19,520 bases of DNA from Alteromonas_E sp964230255 (lineage in GTDB: Bacteria; Pseudomonadota; Gammaproteobacteria; Enterobacterales; Alteromonadaceae): the NCBI GenBank assembly GCA_964230255.1, contig CAXRGW010000141.1, forward strand, positions 1 to 19,520, given 5' to 3'. The position numbers were made by a program, and so were the translations under genes. The notes under the pieces were generated by a model. That model saw nothing but the letters and a program-made list of their open reading frames with translations. It searched no databases and was not told the DNA's origin. Shown here piece by piece: positions 7,830 through 14,646 of the stretch (positions are counted from its first letter, which is position 1; the number at the start of each line of letters is the position of its first letter).

Positions 7830-7846
7830 GATTGACATTGTCAATC
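7830..7846. promoter_or_regulatory. 17-bp perfect palindrome, candidate operator
   Basis: GATTGACA and TGTCAATC face each other around a single central T. The palindrome sits in the intergenic space between the minus-strand small membrane protein and the plus-strand STAS-like pseudogene. Both arms contain TTGACA, a -35-like hexamer, on opposite strands, although no good -10 is correctly spaced on either side. This looks like a repressor or activator site for divergent transcription. The palindrome is directly seen; its function is inferred. Confidence 0.4.
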
Positions 7847-7918
7847 GGACTAGAGTCGAGTTGGTAGTAACAACTCATTAACTATCTGTTCACAATCTAC
7901 GAAACGGATATTTAATAC

Positions 7919-8350
7919 ATGCAAGAATTAATACCTTCGTTCTCATTTGATGCATTAAATAATGTGATATGGGTAAGACTCGAGGGGCAATGGAATGTTT
8001 CAACCGACTTAAGCTATTTAACCGAGTTGTCCAGTCAAATGGGCCAAATCCGCAACCAACCATCGGGTTTGGTGGTTGATATGCGTAATTGGTATATCGA
8101 TAGCATTGAGCAAACATTTGCTGCACCTAAGAGCGTAAGCATCAATCTTGAACGCCGCAACCAAGTGCTTGAGTGCTGATTAGTTAGAGAAGAGTCGCAA
8201 GCGGACTTTTTGGCCGGTACAGTCACCAATCAACCCAAAATTGAATTTATCAAAAGTCGTTCTTTAGAGGACATTATAAAATATTGTGCATCGCATAAGC
8301 TATGTATGAATATGCCATGGTATGTTGGCGCTGCAACAAGTGCTGAATAA
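7919..8350 (+). pseudogene. STAS-like small protein interrupted by one in-frame TGA
   Basis: The frame runs from the ATG at 7919 to the TAA at 8348-8350 (143 codons) and is broken only by a TGA at codon 87 (8177-8179). Translation is protein-like on both sides of that codon: a beta-rich start with VIWVRLEGQWNVS and LVVDMRNWYID, then RRNQVLEC before the stop and LVREESQADFLAG after it. The pattern of alternating strands and helices resembles small SpoIIAA/STAS-like proteins, by eye only. The stop most simply reflects a TGG (Trp) to TGA change, since Trp would fit EC-W-LV. If translation stops there, an 86-residue truncated protein results. It follows the palindrome at 7830-7846 and begins a decayed region. 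Confidence 0.5.
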
Positions 8351-8421
8351 TTTGAGTTGAACGATGTACCATCCTCGGTACTACAAACTACGGTCCTAAA
8401 ATAGTGCGTAATGATCCTGTT

Positions 8422-8958
8422 TTACAGTTGGCAGTGTCCATAGTCGCTGCGGGGGGAACGCATAATCTGCTTGTCTACCGAATGGTGTGTGCATCTGCTC
8501 GCCATAAAGTCATACATATTAGTGCGGTTGCCGCTGATTATGATCTGGGCAGTTTGTAGAGTAATGCCTCGGTGGATCAATGCCATAACAGATAGGATTG
8601 AAATTCTTTTCACATTGCCATTGGCGCGATCAAAAAAGTCAACTTCAGAGCCACTGAATGACTCATGCGGCAAATTCAAATTAATATTCATTGTCGCAGA
8701 GCTGGCGTCTGTGTGCGGCTGTAAAACTGTATCTATTCCAGGTTGATACTGGATTGAAAAACCAGATGTTTGGCCATCGAATCCATTTACTTCTGGAAAA
8801 AGCAAACGCGCTAAGGGTCGCATTTGTTGAGCCATAATCGTTTGATAGGATTACTGAAAACTAGGTGCCGCAATATAGCCCGCAGACCGCCGGTTAAGCA
8901 TCGCGCCGAACCGATTGAGCGCGATAACGTAGGACGGGCGAACTGGGGTTTTAGCTGC
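8422..8958 (-). pseudogene. Decayed 2OG-Fe(II) oxygenase remnant
   Basis: The longest open part (8835-8422) has features of 2-oxoglutarate/Fe(II) dioxygenases. These are RPLARLLFPE, then IQYQPGIDTVLQPHTDAS with the iron-binding H-x-D, then GSEVDFFD, then a block aligning with the family pattern HRGxxxHxAxPIxxGxRxN. In that block the expected distal iron-ligand His is Gln and the Pro is Ile. Upstream in the same frame, RPSYVIALNRFGAMLN looks like the preceding conserved region but is cut off by a TAA at 8851-8853. Another TAA at 8959-8961 closes the frame further up. A premature stop, a missing N-terminus and a lost metal ligand together argue for a pseudogene. Confidence 0.55.
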
Positions 8959-9048
8959 TTAGGCTTGATCGAAATAGTTTCTCAATTGCCACAAGCACTC
9001 GGGTTTGAAAAATTGTGCTTTGCTGCGATTCCCACTGAATCCATGCTT

Positions 9049-9141
9049 TTTGAAGCAAACTTGCGTGCTGCTGCCAATCTCAATCACGAATGGTTTTATC
9101 TTTCACGGATGTCGCCTGATGAAGTTGTAATCTTAAATATT
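9049..9141 (+). pseudogene. Short fragment resembling CmcJ/NvfI-type oxidoreductases
   Basis: The last 31 codons of an open frame read like one conserved segment of CmcJ/NvfI-family oxidoreductases. NLNHEWFYLSRMSPDEVVIL resembles their N-x-x-HRWYY-x-x-RMTPDE-x-LLF segment. It stops at 9142-9144, where the intact family would continue. The frame upstream of about 9000 shows no resemblance and runs opposite the oxygenase remnant. I read it as a leftover piece of a lost gene. The resemblance is from memory of the family. Confidence 0.35.
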
Positions 9142-9144
9142 TAG

Positions 9145-9318
9145 GCACTATTTGCGTTAATTGTTGGAAACAATTATTTTGATGAAATTTGCGTAAAAAA
9201 ATAAAACCGATTTACAGTCTCATTCGATTCTCTATAACCGCTTTGTGCCATGAACGGTCATCTACCTTCTCAATTGTCGACTAGTTTATTCTTTAAAAAA
9301 TTGAAAGCGAAAACCATA
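9145..9318. other. Gene-free AT-rich gap with a small hairpin
   Basis: The gap holds no reading frame of note. A 7-bp inverted repeat, AATTGTT (9159-9165) and AACAATT (9169-9175), with a 3-base loop is followed by ATTTT on the plus strand. It is too weak to call a terminator with confidence. Confidence 0.3.
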
Positions 9319-9939
9319 TTAAGAAGCAAACCAAACAGCAAATCCTTCAGATTTTTTGTGAGTCTTAAACTTCTCTCTTTCGACATGATGACCAACCTCA
9401 TGTACAAAAACATCGCGGAGATAAAATTGACGGAGCTTGTCTTCTTCAAATTTTATGCTTACTCCGTGTTCGTCATCCTTATCTACTAATGCACCAATTC
9501 TTCGATAGTTGTTCAAGACGCTAGGTTTTGGTGGTTTCCTGTAGTGAAATGACATCTGATTTTTAGGATAAGAAAATAAAAAAATACTATTACGCCAATA
9601 ACTTCCCCACCGAAACAATCTAACACTTCCCACTTTGTTTATTTTGGAACTGCCACCTAAAACAAAAACTCCTTCCAGACCTTTTGTACACTCAGAGGGG
9701 ATTTTATCTAGTTGATCTTTGAGGTCGCGTTCCGATACAGGCATCAAAAAGTTTGATTTGGTTGGCTCGAAAAAGTATTCAGGCTCAGCGGAGTCTTGCT
9801 CTAACTCGTCCCTGTGTTTCCAATAAATTTTATCAATAGCACTATCTAAAGGATCAAAACGAGACCAATTCGAAAACTTTGATTCACTGTATGCATCAGC
9901 TTTAATACCGTGCATTCTTTTGTTTTTTATATTTCGCAC
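9319..9939 (-). CDS. Putative zinc metallopeptidase with HEVGHH motif
   Basis: This 206-residue protein has no signal peptide or membrane segment. Near its C-terminus is YLRDVFVHEVGHHVEREKF, with an HExxH zincin motif at 180-184. Glu198, in KSEGFAVWFAS, is a plausible third zinc ligand 14 residues after the second His. Upstream are a GLEGVFVL segment and a beta-rich stretch (105-130) of the kind that precedes the HExxH helix in small stand-alone zincins. The substrate is unknown. The frame opens with GTG at 9939, and an ATG at 9915 would shorten it by eight residues. Neither start has a convincing ribosome site. The gene is AT-rich and Lys/Phe-rich, unlike the genes to its right, and sits alone among gene remnants, so recent acquisition is likely. 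Confidence 0.65.
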   Translation of the reverse strand: MRNIKNKRMHGIKADAYSESKFSNWSRFDPLDSAIDKIYWKHRDELEQDSAEPEYFFEPTKSNFLMPVSERDLKDQLDKIPSECTKGLEGVFVLGGSSKINKVGSVRLFRWGSYWRNSIFLFSYPKNQMSFHYRKPPKPSVLNNYRRIGALVDKDDEHGVSIKFEEDKLRQFYLRDVFVHEVGHHVEREKFKTHKKSEGFAVWFAS

Positions 9940-10108
9940 TTAACCGCCAGCTTTGAAAGGTTTCATCCAAGCTGATGAGCAGGGTCTTGAGCACGACATT
10001 GAGAATCAACGCAACTGGAATCACCTAGTTATGCAATTACAGGAAATCAATAATGTCTCAGAATAGCAGGCTGTAGTAGATTTAAACCGCTATACGCAAT
10101 ACTTATAG
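9938..10108 (+). pseudogene. Unidentified coding-like remnant
   Basis: In one plus-strand frame, from about 9938 to a TAG at 10064-10066, the translation is polar and protein-like: LPPALKGFIQADEQGLEHD, then IENQRNWNHLVMQLQEINNV. After the TAG the same frame gives QAVVDLNRYTQYL before another TAG at 10106-10108. No start codon or ribosome site is evident. I do not recognise the family. It may be the 3' remains of a gene whose front was replaced by the metallopeptidase region. Confidence 0.25.
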
Positions 10109-10190
10109 TTTGAGATTGGCAATTGAAATGACCAGTTCTATTCTACTGAGCTAGGATATAAATAACGTAGTTCTAGCGAGCATTGCGCCC

Positions 10191-11363
10191 ATGTTAAATT
10201 ATGAATTTACTACCGTCCCCAAAGTCATTTGTGGCTCAGGCTCTCTGGGCCAGCTTACTAAACTGCTTGATGCACAAAAAATCCATCGTCCTTTAGTGGT
10301 GACTGATCAAGGGATCGTAAACGTGGGGTTATTGGAAAAACTCAAACAGTTCTTACCTCAAACCGGAGATGTTGCTATCTACCCAGAGGTGGTTGCCGAC
10401 CCGCCAGAATACATCGTCTTAAATGCTTGCCAGCTGGCTTTGCAACATCAATGTGACGGCATTATTGGTTTTGGTGGTGGTAGTTCATTAGATACGGCTA
10501 AGGTCATCGCTCGACTTGCATGTGGCCAGTCTGCTCAGGATCAACAAAGCTTGCAAGACCTATACGGCGTTGAGCAAGTGCGTGGTAGGCGGCTGCCGTT
10601 AATTCTAATTCCAACCACTGCGGGGACTGGCTCTGAAGCTACTCCAGTGGCGGTAATTACAACAGGTGATACGACTAAGGCTGGCATAGTATCTCCGTTG
10701 CTATTACCTGATGTCGCATTGTTGGATGCTAGCTTGACTATCGGCTTGCCGCGTCATGTTACTGCAGCTACCGGTATAGATGCCATGGTGCATGCGATAG
10801 AGGCAATTACCAGTCAGCACAAACGCAACCCGATCTCCCATGCACTAGCAATGCAAGCCTTGGCAAAACTATCTAGTAGTATTGTGCTGGCATGCGAGAA
10901 TCCAGAAAGTCATCCAACTAGGCAAGCTATGTTGTTGGGGGCTTTTTGGGCGGGTCAGGCGTTTGCAAATGCCCCTGTCGGTGGCGTGCACGCGTTGGCT
11001 TATCCACTTGGCGGCCACTTCCATATTCCACATGGTTTGAGTAACGCGTTGGTTTTACCTTATGTATTGCGCTTTAATGCACCGGCAGCAAAACACGATT
11101 ATCTTGCGATTGCCGATATCATTGGTGTGTCTTGTACGCCTAATTCAGCTGGCGACGCTTTAGCCCAGTACTTTTATGAATTATCTGGCCAACTTGGCAT
11201 TCCGCAAACCTTGCGTGAATGTGGCATCAAAGAAAGCCATATCACAACGCTAGCCGATGACGCAATGCTACAAACGCGCTTGTTGGTTAATAATCCTATT
11301 GAAATCAAGCGGGATGATGCGATTGCTATTTATACCGCTGCACTCGATGGCGAGCATATATGA
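10191..11363 (+). CDS. Iron-containing alcohol dehydrogenase (group III)
   Basis: This is an NAD(P)-dependent oxidoreductase of the FucO/Fe-ADH fold, cytoplasmic and 390 residues, a typical length. The nucleotide-binding motif GGGSSLDTAK is at 95-104, followed by TTAGTGSEAT at 142-151. Metal ligands by family alignment are Asp197 and His201 (GIDAMVHAIEA), His267 (GGVHALAYPLGG) and His281 (HIPHG), with the 14-residue spacing between the last two seen in FucO. The exact alcohol or aldehyde is not readable from the sequence. The start at 10191 has a poor ribosome site; a TATAAA at 10157-10162 may be a -10. The stop overlaps the thioesterase start in an ATGA, so the two are probably translated together and may handle the same acyl or aldehyde compound. 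Confidence 0.9.
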   Translation: MLNYEFTTVPKVICGSGSLGQLTKLLDAQKIHRPLVVTDQGIVNVGLLEKLKQFLPQTGDVAIYPEVVADPPEYIVLNACQLALQHQCDGIIGFGGGSSLDTAKVIARLACGQSAQDQQSLQDLYGVEQVRGRRLPLILIPTTAGTGSEATPVAVITTGDTTKAGIVSPLLLPDVALLDASLTIGLPRHVTAATGIDAMVHAIEAITSQHKRNPISHALAMQALAKLSSSIVLACENPESHPTRQAMLLGAFWAGQAFANAPVGGVHALAYPLGGHFHIPHGLSNALVLPYVLRFNAPAAKHDYLAIADIIGVSCTPNSAGDALAQYFYELSGQLGIPQTLRECGIKESHITTLADDAMLQTRLLVNNPIEIKRDDAIAIYTAALDGEHI

Positions 11364-11794
11364 GTCTTTCTTCTCAAATAAGCAAAGGTGATTTTGCGAC
11401 CTTTTATCCGGTGCAAACGCGCTGGGCCGATAATGATGTTTATGGTCATGTGAACAATGTAACCTACTACTCATACTTTGATTCAGTGATTAACCGCTAC
11501 TTGATAGAAGAAGGGGCGCTCGACATTCACACAGGAGGGAGTATTGGCTTTATTGTTGAATCAAGGTGCCAGTTTTATGCACCGATTGCCTACCCGGAAG
11601 AGTTGCTAGCCGGTCTAAAAGTGGTCGAAATGGGTAACAGTTCGGTGTCCTATCAAGTCGCGTTGTTTAAACAGGAGCAAACCACAGCTTGCGCCTTGGG
11701 GCACATGACCCATGTGTTTGTAGATAGAAACAGTCAACGTCCTATCCGCATCGACGGCGCTTTGCGTTCAGCGCTGGAGCTACTCAAGCTGTAA
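11360..11794 (+). CDS. Acyl-CoA thioesterase, hot-dog fold (4HBT/YbgC-FadM type)
   Basis: This 144-residue hot-dog-fold protein probably hydrolyses an acyl-CoA or related thioester. The N-terminal RWADNDVYGHVNNVTYYSYFD (residues 21-41) is the 4-hydroxybenzoyl-CoA-thioesterase-type active-site segment, with Asp24/Asp26, His30 and the Asn pair. The rest alternates strands as expected, ending near residue 140. It overlaps the alcohol dehydrogenase by four bases (ATGA), implying coupled expression. The substrate cannot be told from the sequence. The arsenic operon begins about 40 bases later under its own promoter. Confidence 0.88.
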   Translation: MSLSSQISKGDFATFYPVQTRWADNDVYGHVNNVTYYSYFDSVINRYLIEEGALDIHTGGSIGFIVESRCQFYAPIAYPEELLAGLKVVEMGNSSVSYQVALFKQEQTTACALGHMTHVFVDRNSQRPIRIDGALRSALELLKL

Positions 11795-11832
11795 CCACAC
11801 CAATTAAATACTAATGGCTCTTTTTATAACGT

Positions 11833-11860
11833 TTGACATATGAGAAAACATATATATGAT
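11833..11860 (+). promoter_or_regulatory. Promoter of the ars operon
   Basis: A perfect -35 TTGACA (11833-11838), a 16-base spacer and TATGAT (11855-11860, five of six) make the best sigma70 promoter in the window. Transcription would begin near 11867. That rules out the upstream ATG at 11856 as the arsR start and supports the ATG at 11892. Confidence 0.75.
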
Positions 11861-11874
11861 ATTTAATATATATG
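11849..11874. promoter_or_regulatory. Candidate ArsR operator (8-bp inverted repeat)
   Basis: CATATATA (11849-11856) and TATATATG (11867-11874) form a perfect 8-bp inverted repeat with a 10-base centre. It covers the -10 box and the expected start of transcription, so a dimeric ArsR bound there would block RNA polymerase. Its AT-rich nature means chance repeats are easier here. Confidence 0.5.
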
Positions 11875-11891
11875 AAAAAACAAATATATCT

Positions 11892-12224
11892 ATGTCGCCA
11901 TTACAATTCTTTAAATGTCTGTCTGATGATACTCGCCTTAAATCGTTGCTGCTGATTGAAAAATTAGAAGAAGCGTGTGTATGTGATTTGATTGCCGCAC
12001 TAGAACTTGAACAGCCCAAAGTTTCTCGTCACCTAGCAGAGCTGCGTAAATGCAATATTGTTCACGATCAGCGCCGTGGAAAATGGGTGTACTATCGCTT
12101 GCATAGCGAACTACCCACATGGGCTAAAGGTGTACTGACTGAGACTGCCAAAAGCAATGAATCTTATTTCTGCGTCGCGCTAGCAAAGCTCAAAGCGTCT
12201 AAACAATCCTTATCCTGCTGTTAA
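11892..12224 (+). CDS. arsR: ArsR/SmtB-family arsenite-responsive repressor
   Basis: ArsR represses the ars operon and releases DNA when As(III) or Sb(III) binds. From the ATG at 11892 it has 110 residues and aligns along its length with the plasmid-type E. coli ArsR: LQFFKCLSDDTRL, the helix-turn-helix QPKVSRHLAELR, then GKWVYYRL. The metal site EACVCDL has Cys29 and Cys31. The third Cys of the E. coli site (Cys37) is Ile34 here. The C-terminus ends in a Cys-Cys pair. An earlier in-frame ATG at 11856 lies inside the -10 box and is unlikely to be used; the chosen start has little Shine-Dalgarno. arsC follows 16 bases later. Confidence 0.92.
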   Translation: MSPLQFFKCLSDDTRLKSLLLIEKLEEACVCDLIAALELEQPKVSRHLAELRKCNIVHDQRRGKWVYYRLHSELPTWAKGVLTETAKSNESYFCVALAKLKASKQSLSCC

Positions 12225-12240
12225 AATCTGAAGGACCACA

Positions 12241-12711
12241 ATGAAAATTTTATACATATGCACCCATAACCGGTGCCGAAGTATTTTGTCTGAAGCAATA
12301 ACTAATCACATTGCTAGCGCGCATATTGAAGCCAGAAGTGCTGGTAGTCAGCCGTCTGGTGAAGTACATCCGCTGTCGATTAAACACCTTGCTGAGGCGG
12401 GGATCGCTACTGCTGATTTACACAGTCAATCATGGGATGAATTCGAAGAATTTGCCCCAGACGTTGTGGTGACCGTTTGTGATTCGGCGGCAGGGGAGTC
12501 TTGTCCGGTTTGGTTTGGTAAGTCAGTCAAAGTGCATTGGGGTTTAGCCGATCCATCCAAGCTAAAAGGGACGGATGCAGAAAAGGCTGCAGCATTTGAT
12601 GTTTGTATGGATGCTATTCATCAACGTGTAAAGCAGCTATTGCCGCTAGCACAGCAAAATCTAGTCGGCGATGACCTCAAACAGGCGTTACAAAAACTAG
12701 GAGCCGTGTAA
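12241..12711 (+). CDS. arsC: Arsenate reductase, low-molecular-weight phosphatase type
   Basis: ArsC reduces As(V) to As(III) for export. It has the LMW-PTPase loop CTHNRCR (Cys7 to Arg13, CX5R), the redox pair Cys80 and Cys88 in VTVCDSAAGESCP, and the acid Asp104 in WGLADPS. This three-cysteine set is that of the thioredoxin-coupled pI258/ArsC type, not the glutaredoxin-type E. coli enzyme. The length of 156 residues is slightly above the roughly 130 of the classic members because of a C-terminal tail. AAGGA (12231-12235) lies five bases before the ATG. The TAA overlaps the arsH ATG by one base (TAATG). Confidence 0.94.
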   Translation: MKILYICTHNRCRSILSEAITNHIASAHIEARSAGSQPSGEVHPLSIKHLAEAGIATADLHSQSWDEFEEFAPDVVVTVCDSAAGESCPVWFGKSVKVHWGLADPSKLKGTDAEKAAAFDVCMDAIHQRVKQLLPLAQQNLVGDDLKQALQKLGAV

Positions 12712-13421
12712 TGACAAGTGAGACTAATACACCGAATGTCGATGATGCACAGTTTACAGTACCTACCTGTAGAGCTTTGCAAGCTAACGTTCTAGTGCAT
12801 GCACCGCGCATTTTGTTGCTCTATGGCTCGTTGCGCACTCGTTCCTTCAGTCGCTTAGTTATTGAAGAGTCTGCCCGGATACTCGAGCGTATGGGAGCTG
12901 AGGTGAAAATCTTTAATCCAGAAGGTTTGCCGCAGACAGATACCACAGACGCTGACCATCCAAAGGTACAAGAATTACGCGAGTTAATGATGTGGTCTGA
13001 AGGGCAGGTGTGGTGCTCACCTGAGCGGCATGGTTCGATGACTAGTATTTTCAAAAGTCAAATTGATTGGGTTCCGCTAAACCTAGGCGGCGTGCGTCCA
13101 ACCCAAGGTAAAACTCTGGCTGTAATGCAGGTTTGTGGTGGATCGCAATCCTTCAACGTGGTTAATCAATTGCGCGTGCTTGGGCGCTGGATGCGGATGG
13201 TAACTATTCCCAACCAATCCAGTGTCGCCAAAGCTTTTTTAGAGTTTGACGACAATGACCGGATGAAGCCTTCGTCATACTACAACCGCATCGTTGATGT
13301 GATGGAAGAGTTGATGAAATTCACCCTGTTGTTGCGCGGTAACAAAGAGCATTTTGTCGACCGTTACTCTGAGCGCGTAGAGTCGGCAGAACAAGTTAGT
13401 CAGCGCGTCAATCAGCGTTAA
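12711..13421 (+). CDS. arsH: ArsH, NADPH-dependent FMN oxidoreductase (organoarsenical resistance)
   Basis: ArsH is a flavodoxin-like enzyme. Characterised members oxidise trivalent methylated or aromatic arsenicals to less toxic pentavalent forms and also reduce quinones. The 236-residue protein has the FMN-phosphate loop LYGSLRTRSFSRLV near residues 37-50, the ArsH signature SPERHGSMTSIFKSQIDWVP in mid-sequence, and a QVCGGSQSFNVVNQLR block. The N-terminal 25 residues are a variable extension usual in this family. It starts on the arsC stop codon (TAATG), so the two are translationally coupled, and it is 16 bases upstream of acr3. Confidence 0.94.
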   Translation: MTSETNTPNVDDAQFTVPTCRALQANVLVHAPRILLLYGSLRTRSFSRLVIEESARILERMGAEVKIFNPEGLPQTDTTDADHPKVQELRELMMWSEGQVWCSPERHGSMTSIFKSQIDWVPLNLGGVRPTQGKTLAVMQVCGGSQSFNVVNQLRVLGRWMRMVTIPNQSSVAKAFLEFDDNDRMKPSSYYNRIVDVMEELMKFTLLLRGNKEHFVDRYSERVESAEQVSQRVNQR

Positions 13422-13437
13422 ATTTGAGGCGATAAGT

Positions 13438-14454
13438 ATGGGACTGTTTGAACGTTATCTGTCAGTTTGGGTTGGCTTAGCCATTATTGCTGGTATTGCA
13501 CTGGGGAGTTACTTTCCCGATATGTTTGCGCTGATTGTGACTTTTGAATATGCACATGTGAACTTGGTGATTGCTGCGTTGATCTGGTTAATGATCTACC
13601 CAATGATGGTGCAAATCGATTTCTCATCCATTAAAGATGTAGGTAAAAAACCAAGAGGTTTAGTACTAACTTTAGTGATTAATTGGCTAATAAAACCGTT
13701 CACAATGGCGCTGTTAGGCTGGCTGTTTTTTAAAGGCTTATTTGCTGATTGGGTCGACCCGCAAACCGCCACTGAATATATTGCGGGTATGATTTTACTC
13801 GGCGTTGCGCCATGTACTGCAATGGTTTTTGTGTGGAGTCAGCTGACCAAGGGCGATGCCAATTACACCTTGGTACAAGTGTCAATTAACGACATTATCA
13901 TGATCTTTGCCTTTGCACCTATTGCCGGGTTATTGCTGGGTGTCACTGACATTACGGTGCCTTGGGATACATTGCTATTATCGGTAGTTTTATATGTTTT
14001 AATTCCGCTTTTGGCGGGGGCTTTTACTCGCAAAAAGTTAGACAACGCGGGCGACCACTCTCAGCTCAATAGCTTGCTTGCCACGCTAAAACCTTGGTCA
14101 ATGATTGGTTTGATCGCGACTGTTACTTTGTTGTTTGGCTTCCAATCAGAAACGATAATAGCCAAGCCAGAAGCCATTGTTTTGATCGCTATACCATTGC
14201 TTATTCAAACTTATGGAATTTTTGCTATCGCGTATTTTATGGCTAAACGTATGAAGTTACCGCATAAGGTAGCGGCTCCAGCTTGCATGATAGGCACGTC
14301 GAATTTTTTTGAATTAGCTGTTGCCGTAGCCATATCGCTGTTTGGCTTACACTCAGGTGCGGCATTAGCAACTGTTGTGGGTGTATTGGTGGAAGTCCCA
14401 GTAATGTTGTCTTTAGTGTGGTTTGCTAATCGCACCCGGCATTGGTTTAGTTAA
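13438..14454 (+). CDS. acr3: ACR3-family arsenite efflux permease
   Basis: This inner-membrane secondary transporter expels As(III), driven by proton motive force, and completes detoxification after ArsC. Its 338 residues include about ten hydrophobic segments. The family hallmark LGVAPCTAMVFVWSQLTKGD carries Cys126, matching the cysteine needed for arsenite transport in characterised ACR3 proteins. The later GTSNFFELAVA carries Glu292, matching the conserved glutamate. GAGG lies about ten bases before the ATG. It is the last gene of the operon, and a strong terminator follows within about 40 bases. It is the ACR3 type, unrelated to the E. coli ArsB pump. Confidence 0.95.
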   Translation: MGLFERYLSVWVGLAIIAGIALGSYFPDMFALIVTFEYAHVNLVIAALIWLMIYPMMVQIDFSSIKDVGKKPRGLVLTLVINWLIKPFTMALLGWLFFKGLFADWVDPQTATEYIAGMILLGVAPCTAMVFVWSQLTKGDANYTLVQVSINDIIMIFAFAPIAGLLLGVTDITVPWDTLLLSVVLYVLIPLLAGAFTRKKLDNAGDHSQLNSLLATLKPWSMIGLIATVTLLFGFQSETIIAKPEAIVLIAIPLLIQTYGIFAIAYFMAKRMKLPHKVAAPACMIGTSNFFELAVAVAISLFGLHSGAALATVVGVLVEVPVMLSLVWFANRTRHWFS

Positions 14455-14470
14455 TTCATCGTTTTTCAAT

Positions 14471-14495
14471 AAAAAGGAGCCTCGGCTCCTTTTTT
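14471..14495 (+). terminator. Intrinsic terminator of the ars operon
   Basis: AAAAAGGAGC pairs perfectly with GCTCCTTTTT around a CTCG loop, and the T-run continues to 14495. It sits 17 bases after the acr3 stop. Confidence 0.92.
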
Positions 14496-14592
14496 AGTGT
14501 GCATACCGACTTAAATCTGCATTTCATCGCATCCAAAATATCTTTATCGAAAACTTATGTTTCTGCGAATATTACGTTATAACATTAGTCGG

Positions 14593-14623
14593 TTAACAAG
14601 CGTTGAAACAAAGCGCGTATAAA
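14593..14623 (+). promoter_or_regulatory. Possible promoter of the M3 peptidase gene
   Basis: TTAACA (14593-14598, five of six) and TATAAA (14618-14623, five of six) lie 19 bases apart, slightly longer than ideal. They precede the M3 peptidase start at 14647, whose ribosome site GAGGAA is at 14636-14641. Confidence 0.35.
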
Positions 14624-14646
14624 TTAAGTACTAACGAGGAAATAAA

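Noticed and set aside
8177..8179. TGA as selenocysteine or as reassigned Trp.
   Set aside because: TGA ends crtB normally in this window, no SECIS-like stem-loop is evident just downstream, and Trp by a simple point change explains the site better.
8824..9144. Treating the whole 106-residue plus-strand frame as a gene.
   Set aside because: Its first half runs opposite the oxygenase remnant and shows no protein-like character. Only the last 31 codons look meaningful.
11856..11891. Upstream ATG as the arsR start.
   Set aside because: It lies within the -10 hexamer of the only good promoter, and the extra 12 residues are absent from the ArsR family.
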